Origin: an uncultured Alphaproteobacteria bacterium
Lineage (GTDB): Bacteria > Pseudomonadota > Alphaproteobacteria > HIMB59 > GCA-002718135
NCBI GenBank assembly: GCA_902594815.1
Contig: CACJNL010000003.1
Coordinates: 1 to 64,000, forward strand
DNA length: 64,000 nucleotides
Direction: 5' to 3'
Shown here: piece after piece, positions 27,192 to 36,582 of the stretch
Numbering within the stretch: the first letter of the stretch is position 1
Layout: each line of letters opens with the position of its first letter
The notes under the pieces: model-generated
Seen by the model: the letters and a program-made list of their open reading frames with translations, nothing else
What the model was told of the DNA's origin: nothing
Database searches by the model: none
Program-made: the position numbers and the translations under genes

Positions 27192-29252
27192 ATGTTTAAA
27201 AAATTAATTTTAGCTGTTGTATTTTCTTTAGCCACATTATCTTGGAGCAGTTTTTCTTTTGCCGGTCCTTGTGCCGGTAATGGTTCAACGCAAAGCAATC
27301 CAAATGGTGTTGATGCTGGACAATATACACAACAGTATGAATTAGCTGAGTTTGAACAATTAGCAGGTTGTGAAATGCAATTTAAGGAAAACCCTAACAT
27401 TGCAAGTATTAATGCAACTATTCAAGGAAATAAAGCTTTGCCTCCTGTAGAGGATAGACTTCCAGAGGAGCCATTAGTTGTAAGACCTTATGATTCAATT
27501 GGAAAATACGGTGGTACAATTAATTTCTTATCAAATGCTACTGAGGCAGGTACTTCGGATATGTTGTCAACTCGTCACGTAAACCTTTTAAGATTTGCTG
27601 ATGACTTATCAACTATTGTTCCAAATGTTGCTAAAAGTTTTGAGTGGAATGATGATTTCACAACATTAACTTTTACACTTAGAAAAGGACATAAGTGGTC
27701 AAATGGAGAACCATTTACTGCTAGAGATATTGAGTTTTGGTATGAAGATCTAATGATGAATCCAAAAATTAGAGAAAAGCCTTATCCATATCTTCTTGTG
27801 GGTGGTGAACCAATGACTGTTGATGTTATTGATGACGTAACAGCTAGATTTAACTTACCATCACCTTTCCCAGGTTTAACAGCAACTATTGCTTGGTCAT
27901 ATAATCAATTTTTTATGCCAGCGCATTTCTTAGAACAATTCCATCCTGAAATAGACTCTAATGCTGATGCAAATGCACAAGCTTTAGGTTTTGCAGATGG
28001 TTGGGATGCTCTTGCTGCTTATTATGGTAACTCAGGTTGGACTGATACTCCAACTCCTATGTTGAGAAACCCTGATCTAGTTGGTGGCTTAGAGTATGCA
28101 GCTTATCCTTCATTAGAAGCTTATATGACTATTGAAGATACTACTGAAGGAAGAGTGTACGCAGCTAATCCATATTTCCACCAAGTGGATACCGCTGGAA
28201 ATCAATTACCATACATTGATTATCAAAATGAAAGATACATCAATGAAAATGAGATTAGATTGTTAAAACTAGTTAATGGTGAAGTTGACTATAAATCGCA
28301 ATCTGTTCAACTTGAATCTGCACCTCAATTATTAGATGGTGCTGAGTCAGGTGAGTATAATCTTCAAATTAACCCAGGTTGTGGTGCTGCACTATTTAGC
28401 TTTAACGTAACTCATCCAGATTTGGAAAAACGTAAAGTCTATGGTGATATTCGTTTCCGTCAAGCAATGTCAATTGCACTTGATAGAAATGAAATCAACG
28501 ATGTTGCTTACTATGGAATGGGTGTTGTAGAGCAGTTTGTAGGTATATCACCTGCGCCTGATTTCGTTTCTGATGAAATCAAAATGCATATGGCTCAATA
28601 TGATCCAGATGGTGCTAATGCACTTCTAGATGAAGTTGGGTTAAAAGATGTTGATGGTGATGGCTTTAGAGAACTTCCAAATGGAGCTCCGTTTGCAATG
28701 AACATTGACTATGCTACTCAAGGTATTGGTGGTGTTGAAGTTGAATTAGTTGCTCGTATGTGGAACGATGTTGGTGTAAAAACAACATTTAAAGAAGTTA
28801 CACCAGATGAATATCGTGGTTCACAATCTTCAAATGCTCTAGATGTTCATGCTTGGGATAAAGGTCAGCCACTGGCTATTATTGCAGGTAACCCTGAAAC
28901 ATTTAAAGCACCATTTGGTAACTACTTCAACCATACTCAAGGTATGTTATGGGCTGCTTACATTGATAGTAACGGTACAGACGGTGTAGAACCTCCACAA
29001 TGGGTTTATGACTTAAGCGATGGGATTGATAAATTCCAATCATATGCTTTAGGTACTGCTGAATCTAATGAGTGGGGTAAAAAAATTACTACTATGTTAA
29101 CAGAACAAACTTTGTTAATTGGTACTGTAAAAGCACCATTCCCAACATATCATAGAAATGCTTTGAAAAACTTTACGCAATTCAAAACAACTTCTTATGA
29201 GTATTATAGAACTTATCCATATTTAGCTACTCAGTGGTGGTTAGACGAATAA
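27192..29252 (+). CDS. Family-5 ABC transporter substrate-binding protein
   Basis: A large (686-residue) periplasmic binding protein of the DppA/OppA superfamily. The signal peptide is about residues 1-25, ending SSFSFA. The SBP_bac_5 fold shows in TLTFTLRKGHKWSNGEPFTA and IRFRQAMSIALDRNEI. Despite the peptide-type fold, large alphaproteobacterial members also carry oligosaccharides. Because downstream genes include a mutarotase and sugar kinase, a glycoside substrate is plausible. It has a GAGGAG ribosome binding site and is followed by a hairpin before the permeases. Confidence 0.9.
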   Translation: MFKKLILAVVFSLATLSWSSFSFAGPCAGNGSTQSNPNGVDAGQYTQQYELAEFEQLAGCEMQFKENPNIASINATIQGNKALPPVEDRLPEEPLVVRPYDSIGKYGGTINFLSNATEAGTSDMLSTRHVNLLRFADDLSTIVPNVAKSFEWNDDFTTLTFTLRKGHKWSNGEPFTARDIEFWYEDLMMNPKIREKPYPYLLVGGEPMTVDVIDDVTARFNLPSPFPGLTATIAWSYNQFFMPAHFLEQFHPEIDSNADANAQALGFADGWDALAAYYGNSGWTDTPTPMLRNPDLVGGLEYAAYPSLEAYMTIEDTTEGRVYAANPYFHQVDTAGNQLPYIDYQNERYINENEIRLLKLVNGEVDYKSQSVQLESAPQLLDGAESGEYNLQINPGCGAALFSFNVTHPDLEKRKVYGDIRFRQAMSIALDRNEINDVAYYGMGVVEQFVGISPAPDFVSDEIKMHMAQYDPDGANALLDEVGLKDVDGDGFRELPNGAPFAMNIDYATQGIGGVEVELVARMWNDVGVKTTFKEVTPDEYRGSQSSNALDVHAWDKGQPLAIIAGNPETFKAPFGNYFNHTQGMLWAAYIDSNGTDGVEPPQWVYDLSDGIDKFQSYALGTAESNEWGKKITTMLTEQTLLIGTVKAPFPTYHRNALKNFTQFKTTSYEYYRTYPYLATQWWLDE

Positions 29253-29273
29253 GATAAGTAAATAAATATCTTT

Positions 29274-29311
29274 AAAAGCGGCAATTTTATATTGCCGCTT
29301 TTCTTTTTTTT
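29274..29311 (+). terminator. Hairpin with T-run after the family-5 binding-protein gene
   Basis: A perfect 12-bp stem (AAAAGCGGCAAT paired with ATTGCCGCTTTT), a 5-base loop and a T-rich tail. As at 13517, it separates a binding-protein gene from its permeases, and so probably allows partial read-through. Confidence 0.85.
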
Positions 29312-29347
29312 AATTATTCTGAAACGGTAACTAACTAAATTCAACTT

Positions 29348-30361
29348 ATGATTAATTTTATCCAATTCACATTAACCAGGGCTTTCTTAGCGATTGTAAC
29401 ATTGCTCATAGTTTGTTTTATAGTTTTTTCATTAATGGAATTAGTTCCTGGTACATGTGCAGAAAGGTATTTAGCTTTTAAAAATACACAAGGTTCTCAG
29501 ATAACATTTGAAGATATTGAAGCTGAAAAAGTACGTTTAGGTTTGGATAAACCATTTTTCTATAGATATGGAAAATGGGTTTCCGATATTGTTATAAATC
29601 AAGATTTTGGAGATAGTTGTATTCTTCGAATGAATATTAATGATCTTCTTAGTGGCAGGTTTATGCTTTCTCTTACAATATGTTTGGTAGCTTTAATCTT
29701 TTCTTATTTAATAGCCATACCAGTTGGTATTATTTCCGCCACGACAAAATATGTGTCTTTAGATCAGACGCTTAAATTTGTTAGTTATTTAGGAATAGCT
29801 TTACCAAACTTTTTAGTAGCCCTTTGTATAATGCTTTTTATGACAGTATATTATGGAGATACGATGACAGGTTTGTTTTCTCAGGAATATGAAAATGCTC
29901 CTTGGTCTGCTGATAAGTTAAAAGATTTTCTTGCTAGGGCATGGCTACCTATTTTTGTTCTTGGTTGGAACGCTACTGCTTTTGCACTACAAACTGTTAG
30001 AGCATTGATGTTAGATGAAAATGATAAACTCTATGTTATGGCAGCAAGAGCTAGAGGGATATCAGGTATGAGTCTATTATGGCGTTATCCAGCAAAGCAC
30101 TCACTTGGACCAGTTATTAATTCTATTGGTTTTGATTTAAATAGAATTTTTAGTGCACTTCCAGTGGTTGCATTGATTTTAATTTTAACTGAAGCTGGAG
30201 CATTGTTGATTGAGGCTCTAGCTAGATCTAATGATCAACAATTAGCAGGTGCAATTATATTTTTGTTAACTGCAACAATTGTTTTTGTAAATTTTGTCAC
30301 TGATATATTATTAGCAATAATGGATCCAAGAATTAGAAAAGGAGTTATGGGTGGAAGTTAG
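29348..30361 (+). CDS. ABC transporter permease, DppB-like
   Basis: A 337-residue inner-membrane permease of the dipeptide/oligosaccharide type. The N-terminal helix (about 10-32) is followed by a periplasmic region and five helices. The cytoplasmic loop carries AARARGISGMSLLWRYPAKH, the ATPase-docking EAA-like motif of this family. It overlaps the next permease gene by 11 bases. Together with the following three genes it forms a complete family-5 importer. Confidence 0.9.
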   Translation: MINFIQFTLTRAFLAIVTLLIVCFIVFSLMELVPGTCAERYLAFKNTQGSQITFEDIEAEKVRLGLDKPFFYRYGKWVSDIVINQDFGDSCILRMNINDLLSGRFMLSLTICLVALIFSYLIAIPVGIISATTKYVSLDQTLKFVSYLGIALPNFLVALCIMLFMTVYYGDTMTGLFSQEYENAPWSADKLKDFLARAWLPIFVLGWNATAFALQTVRALMLDENDKLYVMAARARGISGMSLLWRYPAKHSLGPVINSIGFDLNRIFSALPVVALILILTEAGALLIEALARSNDQQLAGAIIFLLTATIVFVNFVTDILLAIMDPRIRKGVMGGS

Positions 30362-31511
30362 TATAAAAAAGAAAGAAGCATACTATACGGCTACTCAAAT
30401 GCAATTGGTAAGAACTCGTTTCTTTGGAAACCGTTCAGCGATGATTGCTGGAACGATTTTATTATTCATGATAGTTTGCAGTCTGTTTTCTGGTTTTTTA
30501 TCTCCATATGATCCTACAATTGCAGGTCGTGATAAAGATTATGAAAACGGTGCTCCACAAATTCCAATGTTTTGGGATGAAAATGGTTTTTCTCCTAGAC
30601 CTTTTTTACATACTTTAACAAAGTATAGAGGGGCAGATACAAATTTCAGATGGGTTTATAAAACAGATACTGAAAAAAGACGCTATGTTTATTTTTTTGT
30701 TAAGGGTTGGGAATATAAATATTTTAATTATAGTATTAATCTTCCAGGTAAGGCATTAGATTTTACAATTCCTGGACTAACATTTGATACGCATTTATTT
30801 GGTGTTGAGGAAGGAGGAATTCATCTTTTTGGAACTGATAAAGCAGGAAAAGATTTATTTAGTAGAACCTTAAGTGCAATATATATTTCATTAGCCGTTG
30901 GAACATTGGGAGTATTTATATCTTTTGTTTTATCTCTAATTATAGGAGGTATTTCAGGATATTATGGTGGCTGGATTGATAGTTTGTTGCAAATGTTTAC
31001 AGATGCCATTCGAACTGTACCCCCCATACCTCTATTTATGTGTCTAGCAGCTTTTGCGCCTCTTGAGTGGAGTTCAGAGCTAAGATTTTTCTTTATATCT
31101 TGTTTATTAGGTTTGATATCTTGGCCAACTTTGGCAAGACGTGTTCGAACCCATTTACTAAGTGAAAGAAGTCAAGAATATATTTTGGCAGCTAAAATGT
31201 GTGGTGCTTCATCAACTCATATCATTATCCGACATCTTTTACCAAGTTTTACAAGCTACATAATTGTTGATCTGGTCATAAGTTTTCCTTACATGCTGTT
31301 ATCTGAAACAGCCCTAAGCTTTATAGGTTTAGGGTTAAGAGAACCTGTAAATTCATTAGGTGTACTTTTACAAAATGCAACAAAGGCAGATGTTTTATTA
31401 AATTACCAATGGTATTTCATACCTGTCTTTTTCTTAGTTGTTTTAATTTTAACATTTGTATATGTCGGAGATGGTCTTCGTGACGCTGCAGATCCACATA
31501 AAACTAAATAA
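30351..31511 (+). CDS. ABC transporter permease, DppC-like
   Basis: A 386-residue inner-membrane partner permease. It has the N-terminal hydrophobic helix after MIAG and a long periplasmic insertion (about 60-160) rich in aromatic residues. The core follows, with FGTDKAGKDLFSRTL and the docking loop AAKMCGASSTHIIIRHLLPS. The start is GTG 30351, with GGAG six bases upstream inside the preceding gene. Typical DppC proteins are near 300 residues; the extra length is the insertion. Confidence 0.9.
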   Translation: MEVSIKKKEAYYTATQMQLVRTRFFGNRSAMIAGTILLFMIVCSLFSGFLSPYDPTIAGRDKDYENGAPQIPMFWDENGFSPRPFLHTLTKYRGADTNFRWVYKTDTEKRRYVYFFVKGWEYKYFNYSINLPGKALDFTIPGLTFDTHLFGVEEGGIHLFGTDKAGKDLFSRTLSAIYISLAVGTLGVFISFVLSLIIGGISGYYGGWIDSLLQMFTDAIRTVPPIPLFMCLAAFAPLEWSSELRFFFISCLLGLISWPTLARRVRTHLLSERSQEYILAAKMCGASSTHIIIRHLLPSFTSYIIVDLVISFPYMLLSETALSFIGLGLREPVNSLGVLLQNATKADVLLNYQWYFIPVFFLVVLILTFVYVGDGLRDAADPHKTK

Positions 31512-31513
31512 GT

Positions 31514-32494
31514 ATGAGTCATTTATTAGAAATAAATAAACTTGATGTAAAGTTTGATACTGATGAAGGTCGCATTACAGCAATAGATAATGTATCTCTA
31601 ACACTGGATCAAGGTAAGGTTTTAGGAATTGTTGGTGAGTCAGGATCTGGTAAGTCAGTAACAGCTAAATCAATAATGCAACTTAATCCAGGTAATACCA
31701 TTTATAATGATAATGCTGAAATAATAATTGATGGTGAAAATGTTCTTAAGTTTACCTCTAAAAATGATTTAAAAAAAATTCGAGGTGGAAAAGTTTCAAT
31801 GATTTTTCAGGAACCTATGGCTAGTTTTGCGCCAGCAATTAAAATAGGTAGTCAAATGGTTGAGCAACTAATGATTCACAAACCTCTAGATAAGAATGAA
31901 GCAAAAAATATATCAATAGACATGTTAAATAGAGTTGGGATAGCAGATGCTGAGAAACGATTTAATCAATATGCTTTTGAACTATCTGGAGGAATGAGAC
32001 AGCGTGCAATGATTGCTATGGCTTTATCAACAATGCCTAAACTATTATTAGCTGATGAACCTACAACAGCTTTAGATGTAACTATTCAGGCACAAGTCAT
32101 TAATCTGATTAAAGATATTATTAAGGAATTTAATATGGGTGTTATATTTATAACACATGATTTAGGTGTAATTGCTCAGGTTGCAGACGATGTTGCAGTA
32201 ATGTATCTTGGAAGCGTAGTTGAGCGAGGTCCAGTTAATGAAATATTAAAAAACCCAAAACATCCATATACAAGGGGTTTATTAAATGCTCTTCCTGACA
32301 TTAATAATCTTGATGCACCTTTAACACCTATACCAGGAAATATACCCAGTCCTTTAGAGAGACCTACAGGTTGTGTTTTTAGAACAAGGTGTCCCAATCC
32401 TACACACGACTGTAGAGAAGGAAATATTGAAATGGGTTTAATTGAAATAAGCTCAGGTCATTGGGTAGATAAATGTTGTATTAATTGCGGATAA
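31514..32494 (+). CDS. ABC transporter ATP-binding protein, DppD-like
   Basis: A 326-residue cytoplasmic ATPase. Walker A GESGSGKS lies near residues 41-48, signature LSGGMRQRAMIAMAL near 157-171 and Walker B LLLADEPTTALDV follows. The C-terminal oligopeptide extension ends with CVFRTRCPNPTHDC and further cysteines (KCCINC) that may bind an Fe-S cluster, as in DppD/OppD. The C-terminal tails of this and the next ATPase are nearly identical, suggesting recent duplication or gene conversion. Confidence 0.95.
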   Translation: MSHLLEINKLDVKFDTDEGRITAIDNVSLTLDQGKVLGIVGESGSGKSVTAKSIMQLNPGNTIYNDNAEIIIDGENVLKFTSKNDLKKIRGGKVSMIFQEPMASFAPAIKIGSQMVEQLMIHKPLDKNEAKNISIDMLNRVGIADAEKRFNQYAFELSGGMRQRAMIAMALSTMPKLLLADEPTTALDVTIQAQVINLIKDIIKEFNMGVIFITHDLGVIAQVADDVAVMYLGSVVERGPVNEILKNPKHPYTRGLLNALPDINNLDAPLTPIPGNIPSPLERPTGCVFRTRCPNPTHDCREGNIEMGLIEISSGHWVDKCCINCG

Positions 32495-32496
32495 AT

Positions 32497-33489
32497 ATGA
32501 AAGAAAATATTGTATCAGTTAATAACTTATCTGTCTCTTTTGACTATCAAGAAAATTTTTTATCAAAAAAACAAAAAATCAGAGCTGTAAATAATATTAA
32601 TATTAAAATTAAAAAAGGATCTTTTTTTGGTTTAGTTGGTGAGTCAGGTTCAGGTAAAACTACTTTAGGTAGAGCTATCTTAGGTGCAAATAAAATAAGT
32701 TCAGGAAATGTTATTTTTCATGATGATGATAGAGATTTTGATTTAACAACTATTACGTCAAAAGAAATGAAAGAATATAGAAAAAAAGCACAATTAATCT
32801 TTCAAGACCCTTATGCAGCCCTTAGTCCTCGAATGACTGTTAGAGATATAATTGCTGAACCATTAGAGGTTATGAAAATAACGACCTCAAGAGAGGAGAC
32901 TGATGAAAGAGTTAGAGATATTGCAGCAAAATGCAGGTTGAATCTTGAGCATCTAAGAAGATTCCCACATGCTTTTTCTGGAGGACAACGACAACGTATT
33001 TCTATAGCTAGAGCTCTTGTAAGTAATCCAAAATTTATTGTTGCTGACGAAAGTGTTGCTGCTTTAGATGTATCTATACAAGCTGACATCTTGAATCTTC
33101 TTAAACAACTTCAGCAAGAGTTAAATTTAACATATTTATTTATAAGTCATGACCTAAGTGTTGTTGCTCATGTATGTGATATTGTTGCTGTTATGTATCT
33201 AGGCCATATAGTTGAAATGGCTCCATCAAGAGAGTTATTTAGTAATCCAAGACACTCATATACAAAAGCGTTATTATCTTCTATTCCATCTGTAGATCCT
33301 GAAAATAAATCTAAAGCAATAGAATTACAAGGAGAAATACCTAGTGCAATGAATCCCCCAACTGGTTGCGTCTTTAGAACAAGATGTCCAAATCCTACAC
33401 ACGATTGTAAAGAGGGAAATATTGAAATGGGATTAATAGAAGTATCACCAAATCATTGGGTTGATCAATGTTGTGTTAATTGTGCTTAA
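32497..33489 (+). CDS. ABC transporter ATP-binding protein, DppF-like
   Basis: The second ATPase of the importer, 330 residues from ATG 32497; a TTG at 32485 would overlap the upstream gene. Walker A GESGSGKT, signature FSGGQRQRISIARAL and Walker B FIVADESVAALDV are intact. The position after Glu reads S rather than P. The tail again carries CVFRTRCPNPTHDC and a final QCCVNC. It pairs with the DppD-like protein to energise the two permeases. Confidence 0.94.
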   Translation: MKENIVSVNNLSVSFDYQENFLSKKQKIRAVNNINIKIKKGSFFGLVGESGSGKTTLGRAILGANKISSGNVIFHDDDRDFDLTTITSKEMKEYRKKAQLIFQDPYAALSPRMTVRDIIAEPLEVMKITTSREETDERVRDIAAKCRLNLEHLRRFPHAFSGGQRQRISIARALVSNPKFIVADESVAALDVSIQADILNLLKQLQQELNLTYLFISHDLSVVAHVCDIVAVMYLGHIVEMAPSRELFSNPRHSYTKALLSSIPSVDPENKSKAIELQGEIPSAMNPPTGCVFRTRCPNPTHDCKEGNIEMGLIEVSPNHWVDQCCVNCA

Positions 33490-33493
33490 CTAA

Positions 33494-34396
33494 TTGAAAC
33501 ATAATTTATTACCAGCAGTTGCTTTATCCCTTTCAGGATTATTTTTGATGGACTGTATGGGTATTGCCATCAAGTTTTTAAGAAATGATTACCCAGCAGC
33601 ACAATTGTCTGTTTTCAGAAATCTTTTTGGAATGATCCCATGTTTTATTGCACTTTATTTTTCAACCGACTGGCATCAAAATGGAAGAAAAATTAAAATT
33701 AAACAATGGCGATTAGGTTTTCTACGAGGAGCTTTTGTAGCGTTAGCACAGCTTTGTTTATATACTTCATATTTATATTTGCCTTTTGCCCTCGTAGCTA
33801 CGATGGAATACACAGGCCCTATGATGGTGACACTCTTAAGCGTGCCTATTCTTGGCGAAAAATTTGGATGGTTTAAAACATCTGCAGTTATATTTGGTTT
33901 CATAGGCATTGTTCTTATTATGGAACCTTGGTCATCTGATTTTAATTATATGATTTTATTACCAGTTATAGCAGCTTTAGGTTACTCCTTAGCAAGAGTG
34001 ACTTCTTTAAGTTTTACGATGGATGTTCCAACACCATTAATTAACATTTACGGACAAGTGGGCACTATAAGTGTATCATTAATATTAGTGTTAACTTTTG
34101 GCATGTGGGAAAATTTTAGAAGTATCAATGATTTGTTTATTTTCTTTCTTATGGGTTTGGCAGGAGGTACTGGAACTCTATTACTTATATATGGTGCAAG
34201 AAAAGCAGAGCTGAGTAAAATCATGCCATTTGATTACATCGAAATATTTTTTGCATTAATCTTAGGATGGATATTCTTTAGAGAATGGCCAGTCGATCAA
34301 TTGTTTCCTGGAGCTTTATTTATTGTGGCAGGAGGAATAATCATCTATCTTCGTCAAAAAAATTCTATAAAAACAAGAGATAGAAAAGCATCATGA
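33494..34396 (+). CDS. EamA/DMT-family permease
   Basis: A 300-residue protein with ten predicted membrane helices in two EamA halves (VFRNLFGMIPCFIALYF in the first, GALFIVAGGIIIYL at the end). The start is TTG 33494, five bases after the DppF-like stop. The next ATG would remove the first helix. The 3' end overlaps the aldose epimerase by four bases (ATGA), tying it into the long operon. A possible role is export of a pathway end product such as a sulfonate or sulfite-derived compound; this is inference from position only. Confidence 0.86.
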   Translation: MKHNLLPAVALSLSGLFLMDCMGIAIKFLRNDYPAAQLSVFRNLFGMIPCFIALYFSTDWHQNGRKIKIKQWRLGFLRGAFVALAQLCLYTSYLYLPFALVATMEYTGPMMVTLLSVPILGEKFGWFKTSAVIFGFIGIVLIMEPWSSDFNYMILLPVIAALGYSLARVTSLSFTMDVPTPLINIYGQVGTISVSLILVLTFGMWENFRSINDLFIFFLMGLAGGTGTLLLIYGARKAELSKIMPFDYIEIFFALILGWIFFREWPVDQLFPGALFIVAGGIIIYLRQKNSIKTRDRKAS

Positions 34397-35442
34397 AAAT
34401 TAATCAAGACAAAATAGATAATCCTGTAGCACTTCCAATCGAATCAATTGAGATAGTTAATGATAATAATTTTAGCTTTAAATTTTATAATTATGGGGGG
34501 TACATTCATGAAGTAAATATTCCATATCTTAACATTGAACATAAAACAGAGGATGTTCTTTTGGGTTATGGAGATATTGAAGGTGTTCTAAATTCAAATG
34601 GATACTTTAATGCTATAGTCGGCAGAGTTGCTAATAGAATAGGTGGTGCTCAATTTTCATTAAATGATAGAAACTATAAATTATTTTCAAATACTCCACC
34701 AAATCATCTGCATGGAGGGAAAACTGGTTTTAATAAAAAAATTTGGAAAATTGATAATATTGAAGAAAAAGAGAACTCTACGAAATGTGTCTTGAGATAT
34801 CTTTCACCTGATATGGAAGAAAATTATCCTGGAAATCTTGATTGCAAAGTAATTTATGAATTAAATAATGATAATGAACTTTCTATTGAGTTTCATGCAA
34901 CAACAGATCAAGACACGATTGTTAATCTTACCAATCATAATTACTGGAATTTTCATGGACACCGTGATCATTATCAAAATAATGAAGATCATGTTGTGCA
35001 AATATACTCCGATGCAATATGTGAAACAGATCAAGAATCTATACCAACCGGTAAGCTCTTAAAAGTTTCTGGTACAAAATATGATTTAAGAAAATCTTAC
35101 ATAATAGATAGAGAGTTGCTTAATACTGGAGGAATTGATCATAATTATGCTTTAGATGATCAATCGATGGAGGCTCCAGTTGCAAAAATTTATAGTAATA
35201 AAACTAAAATGGGGGTTGAGTATTTTACTAATCAGCAAGGAATTCAATTTTATACAGGAAATATGATGTTAAGGAAGTATTCTGGTAAGTACAATAAATC
35301 ATATGGAATTCAGTATGGAATATGTTTAGAGCCACAAAACTATCCAGATGCAATCAATCAATCTAATTTTCCATCTCCAATACTAAGAAAAAATAAAAAT
35401 TATTTATCAAAGATAAAAATTAAATTACGTAACGATTTTTAA
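34393..35442 (+). CDS. Aldose 1-epimerase (mutarotase)
   Basis: A GalM-family beta-sandwich enzyme of 349 residues interconverting anomers of a free hexose. GRVANRIGGAQFSLNDRNY near 75-95, PNHLHGGKTGFNKK with the active-site His, LTNHNYWNF with the second His, and a C-terminal CLEPQNYPDAI with the catalytic Glu are all present. It is coupled to the DMT gene upstream and 50 bases from comD. YihR, the sulfoquinovose mutarotase, belongs to the same family, so a sulfosugar substrate is possible. Glucose, galactose or fucose are equally compatible with the motifs. Confidence 0.9.
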   Translation: MKINQDKIDNPVALPIESIEIVNDNNFSFKFYNYGGYIHEVNIPYLNIEHKTEDVLLGYGDIEGVLNSNGYFNAIVGRVANRIGGAQFSLNDRNYKLFSNTPPNHLHGGKTGFNKKIWKIDNIEEKENSTKCVLRYLSPDMEENYPGNLDCKVIYELNNDNELSIEFHATTDQDTIVNLTNHNYWNFHGHRDHYQNNEDHVVQIYSDAICETDQESIPTGKLLKVSGTKYDLRKSYIIDRELLNTGGIDHNYALDDQSMEAPVAKIYSNKTKMGVEYFTNQQGIQFYTGNMMLRKYSGKYNKSYGIQYGICLEPQNYPDAINQSNFPSPILRKNKNYLSKIKIKLRNDF

Positions 35443-35491
35443 AAAAATAAAATCTTGTCTTATGTTTTTATTGAAGTAATACTCATAAACA

Positions 35492-35989
35492 ATGAAAATT
35501 AGCCAAAAAATTATTACTAATTTAAAAGAAGGTGGAGCAGATTTTTTCTTAAGTGTTCCCTGTAAACTTTTAGCAAATATGATTACTATTTTAGAGAATG
35601 ATAAAGATATTTATTACTCAGCTATTCCAAGAGAAGAAGAAGGAATGGGTATTTGTGCTGGTGCGTATTTAGGGAATAAACTTCCATGTATAATGATGCA
35701 AAACACTGGAATTGGTAATTCTGTCAATTCTATTGTTTCTCTGTTGCAACTATACCAAATGCCAGTTGTTTTCTTGATAAGTTATCGAGGCACTCCTGGA
35801 GAACCAGTAGGAGCTCAGGGTGGAATGGCAAGTGTTACTGAAGATATATTGAATACCCTTCGCATACCAATGCTTCATTGTAACACTGAAGATGATCTTG
35901 ATAAAATAACTACCTTTACTAATCATGCAAAAGTAATTGAAAGTCCTGTCGCTATACTTTGTAATTTTAATTTAATGAAGGATGACTAA
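35492..35989 (+). CDS. comD: Sulfopyruvate decarboxylase alpha subunit (ComD-like)
   Basis: The TPP-binding-domain N half of a split decarboxylase, 165 residues. It has the catalytic-glutamate region IPREEEGMGICAGAYLG (about 45-61), MMQNTGIGNSVNSIVSL and a LISYRGTPGEPVGAQGGM stretch typical of sulfopyruvate/phosphonopyruvate decarboxylases. The gene for the beta subunit starts two bases later. ComDE converts 3-sulfopyruvate to sulfoacetaldehyde, used in coenzyme M synthesis by methanogens and in sulfolactate/DHPS degradation by bacteria. The bacterial catabolic role fits here. Phosphonopyruvate is the main alternative substrate. Confidence 0.85.
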   Translation: MKISQKIITNLKEGGADFFLSVPCKLLANMITILENDKDIYYSAIPREEEGMGICAGAYLGNKLPCIMMQNTGIGNSVNSIVSLLQLYQMPVVFLISYRGTPGEPVGAQGGMASVTEDILNTLRIPMLHCNTEDDLDKITTFTNHAKVIESPVAILCNFNLMKDD

Positions 35990-35991
35990 AG

Positions 35992-36561
35992 ATGAACAGA
36001 TTTGAATTATTAAACCTGTTGAAAGAAACAATTCAAGATGAATTAGTTATATGCAACATTGGACTTCCTTCACAAGAATTATATAAAATTAATGACCGCC
36101 CAAATTATTTTTATATGTTAGGAAGTATGGGTTTAGCATCATCAATTGGTTTAGGATTATCTTTAACAGTTGATAAAAATGTGATTAGTATTGATGGTGA
36201 TGGGTCGGTTTTAATGAATATGAACACCCTTGCAACTATTGGTAATAGAGCACCTTCAAATTATACTCTTCTCATAGTTGATAACGGCTCTTATGGCTCT
36301 ACTGGCGATCAAAAAACTTTTACTAATGAACGTACCTCATTAAAAGAGGTTGCTATTGGAGCTGGATGTAAAAATGTTATAGAGTGTTCTGGGGAAGAAA
36401 CAGATGGAAATTTAAAGAAGGCATTAGCTGATAAAGATAACTCGTATGTCATTATCTCTAAAATACAATCGGGTAATGTGCCAATAAAGCCAATACCACT
36501 GAATGCTGTTACTATTAGGGATCGATTTAGAAAATCAATAGGTTTAGTTTCTTACCTTTAA
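35992..36561 (+). CDS. comE: Sulfopyruvate decarboxylase beta subunit (ComE-like)
   Basis: The cofactor-binding half, 189 residues. It carries the thiamine-diphosphate motif IDGDGSVLMNMNTL (residues 67-80) and the continuing VDNGSYGSTGDQ (96-107), the hallmark of ComE and phosphonopyruvate decarboxylases. GSMGLASSIGLGLSL is also typical. Together with ComD it makes the active heteromer. It is followed after 21 bases by a PfkB kinase and then a 2-hydroxyacid dehydrogenase. That enzyme could supply sulfopyruvate from sulfolactate. Confidence 0.86.
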   Translation: MNRFELLNLLKETIQDELVICNIGLPSQELYKINDRPNYFYMLGSMGLASSIGLGLSLTVDKNVISIDGDGSVLMNMNTLATIGNRAPSNYTLLIVDNGSYGSTGDQKTFTNERTSLKEVAIGAGCKNVIECSGEETDGNLKKALADKDNSYVIISKIQSGNVPIKPIPLNAVTIRDRFRKSIGLVSYL

Positions 36562-36582
36562 TTTTTAATATATAATTTTAAT

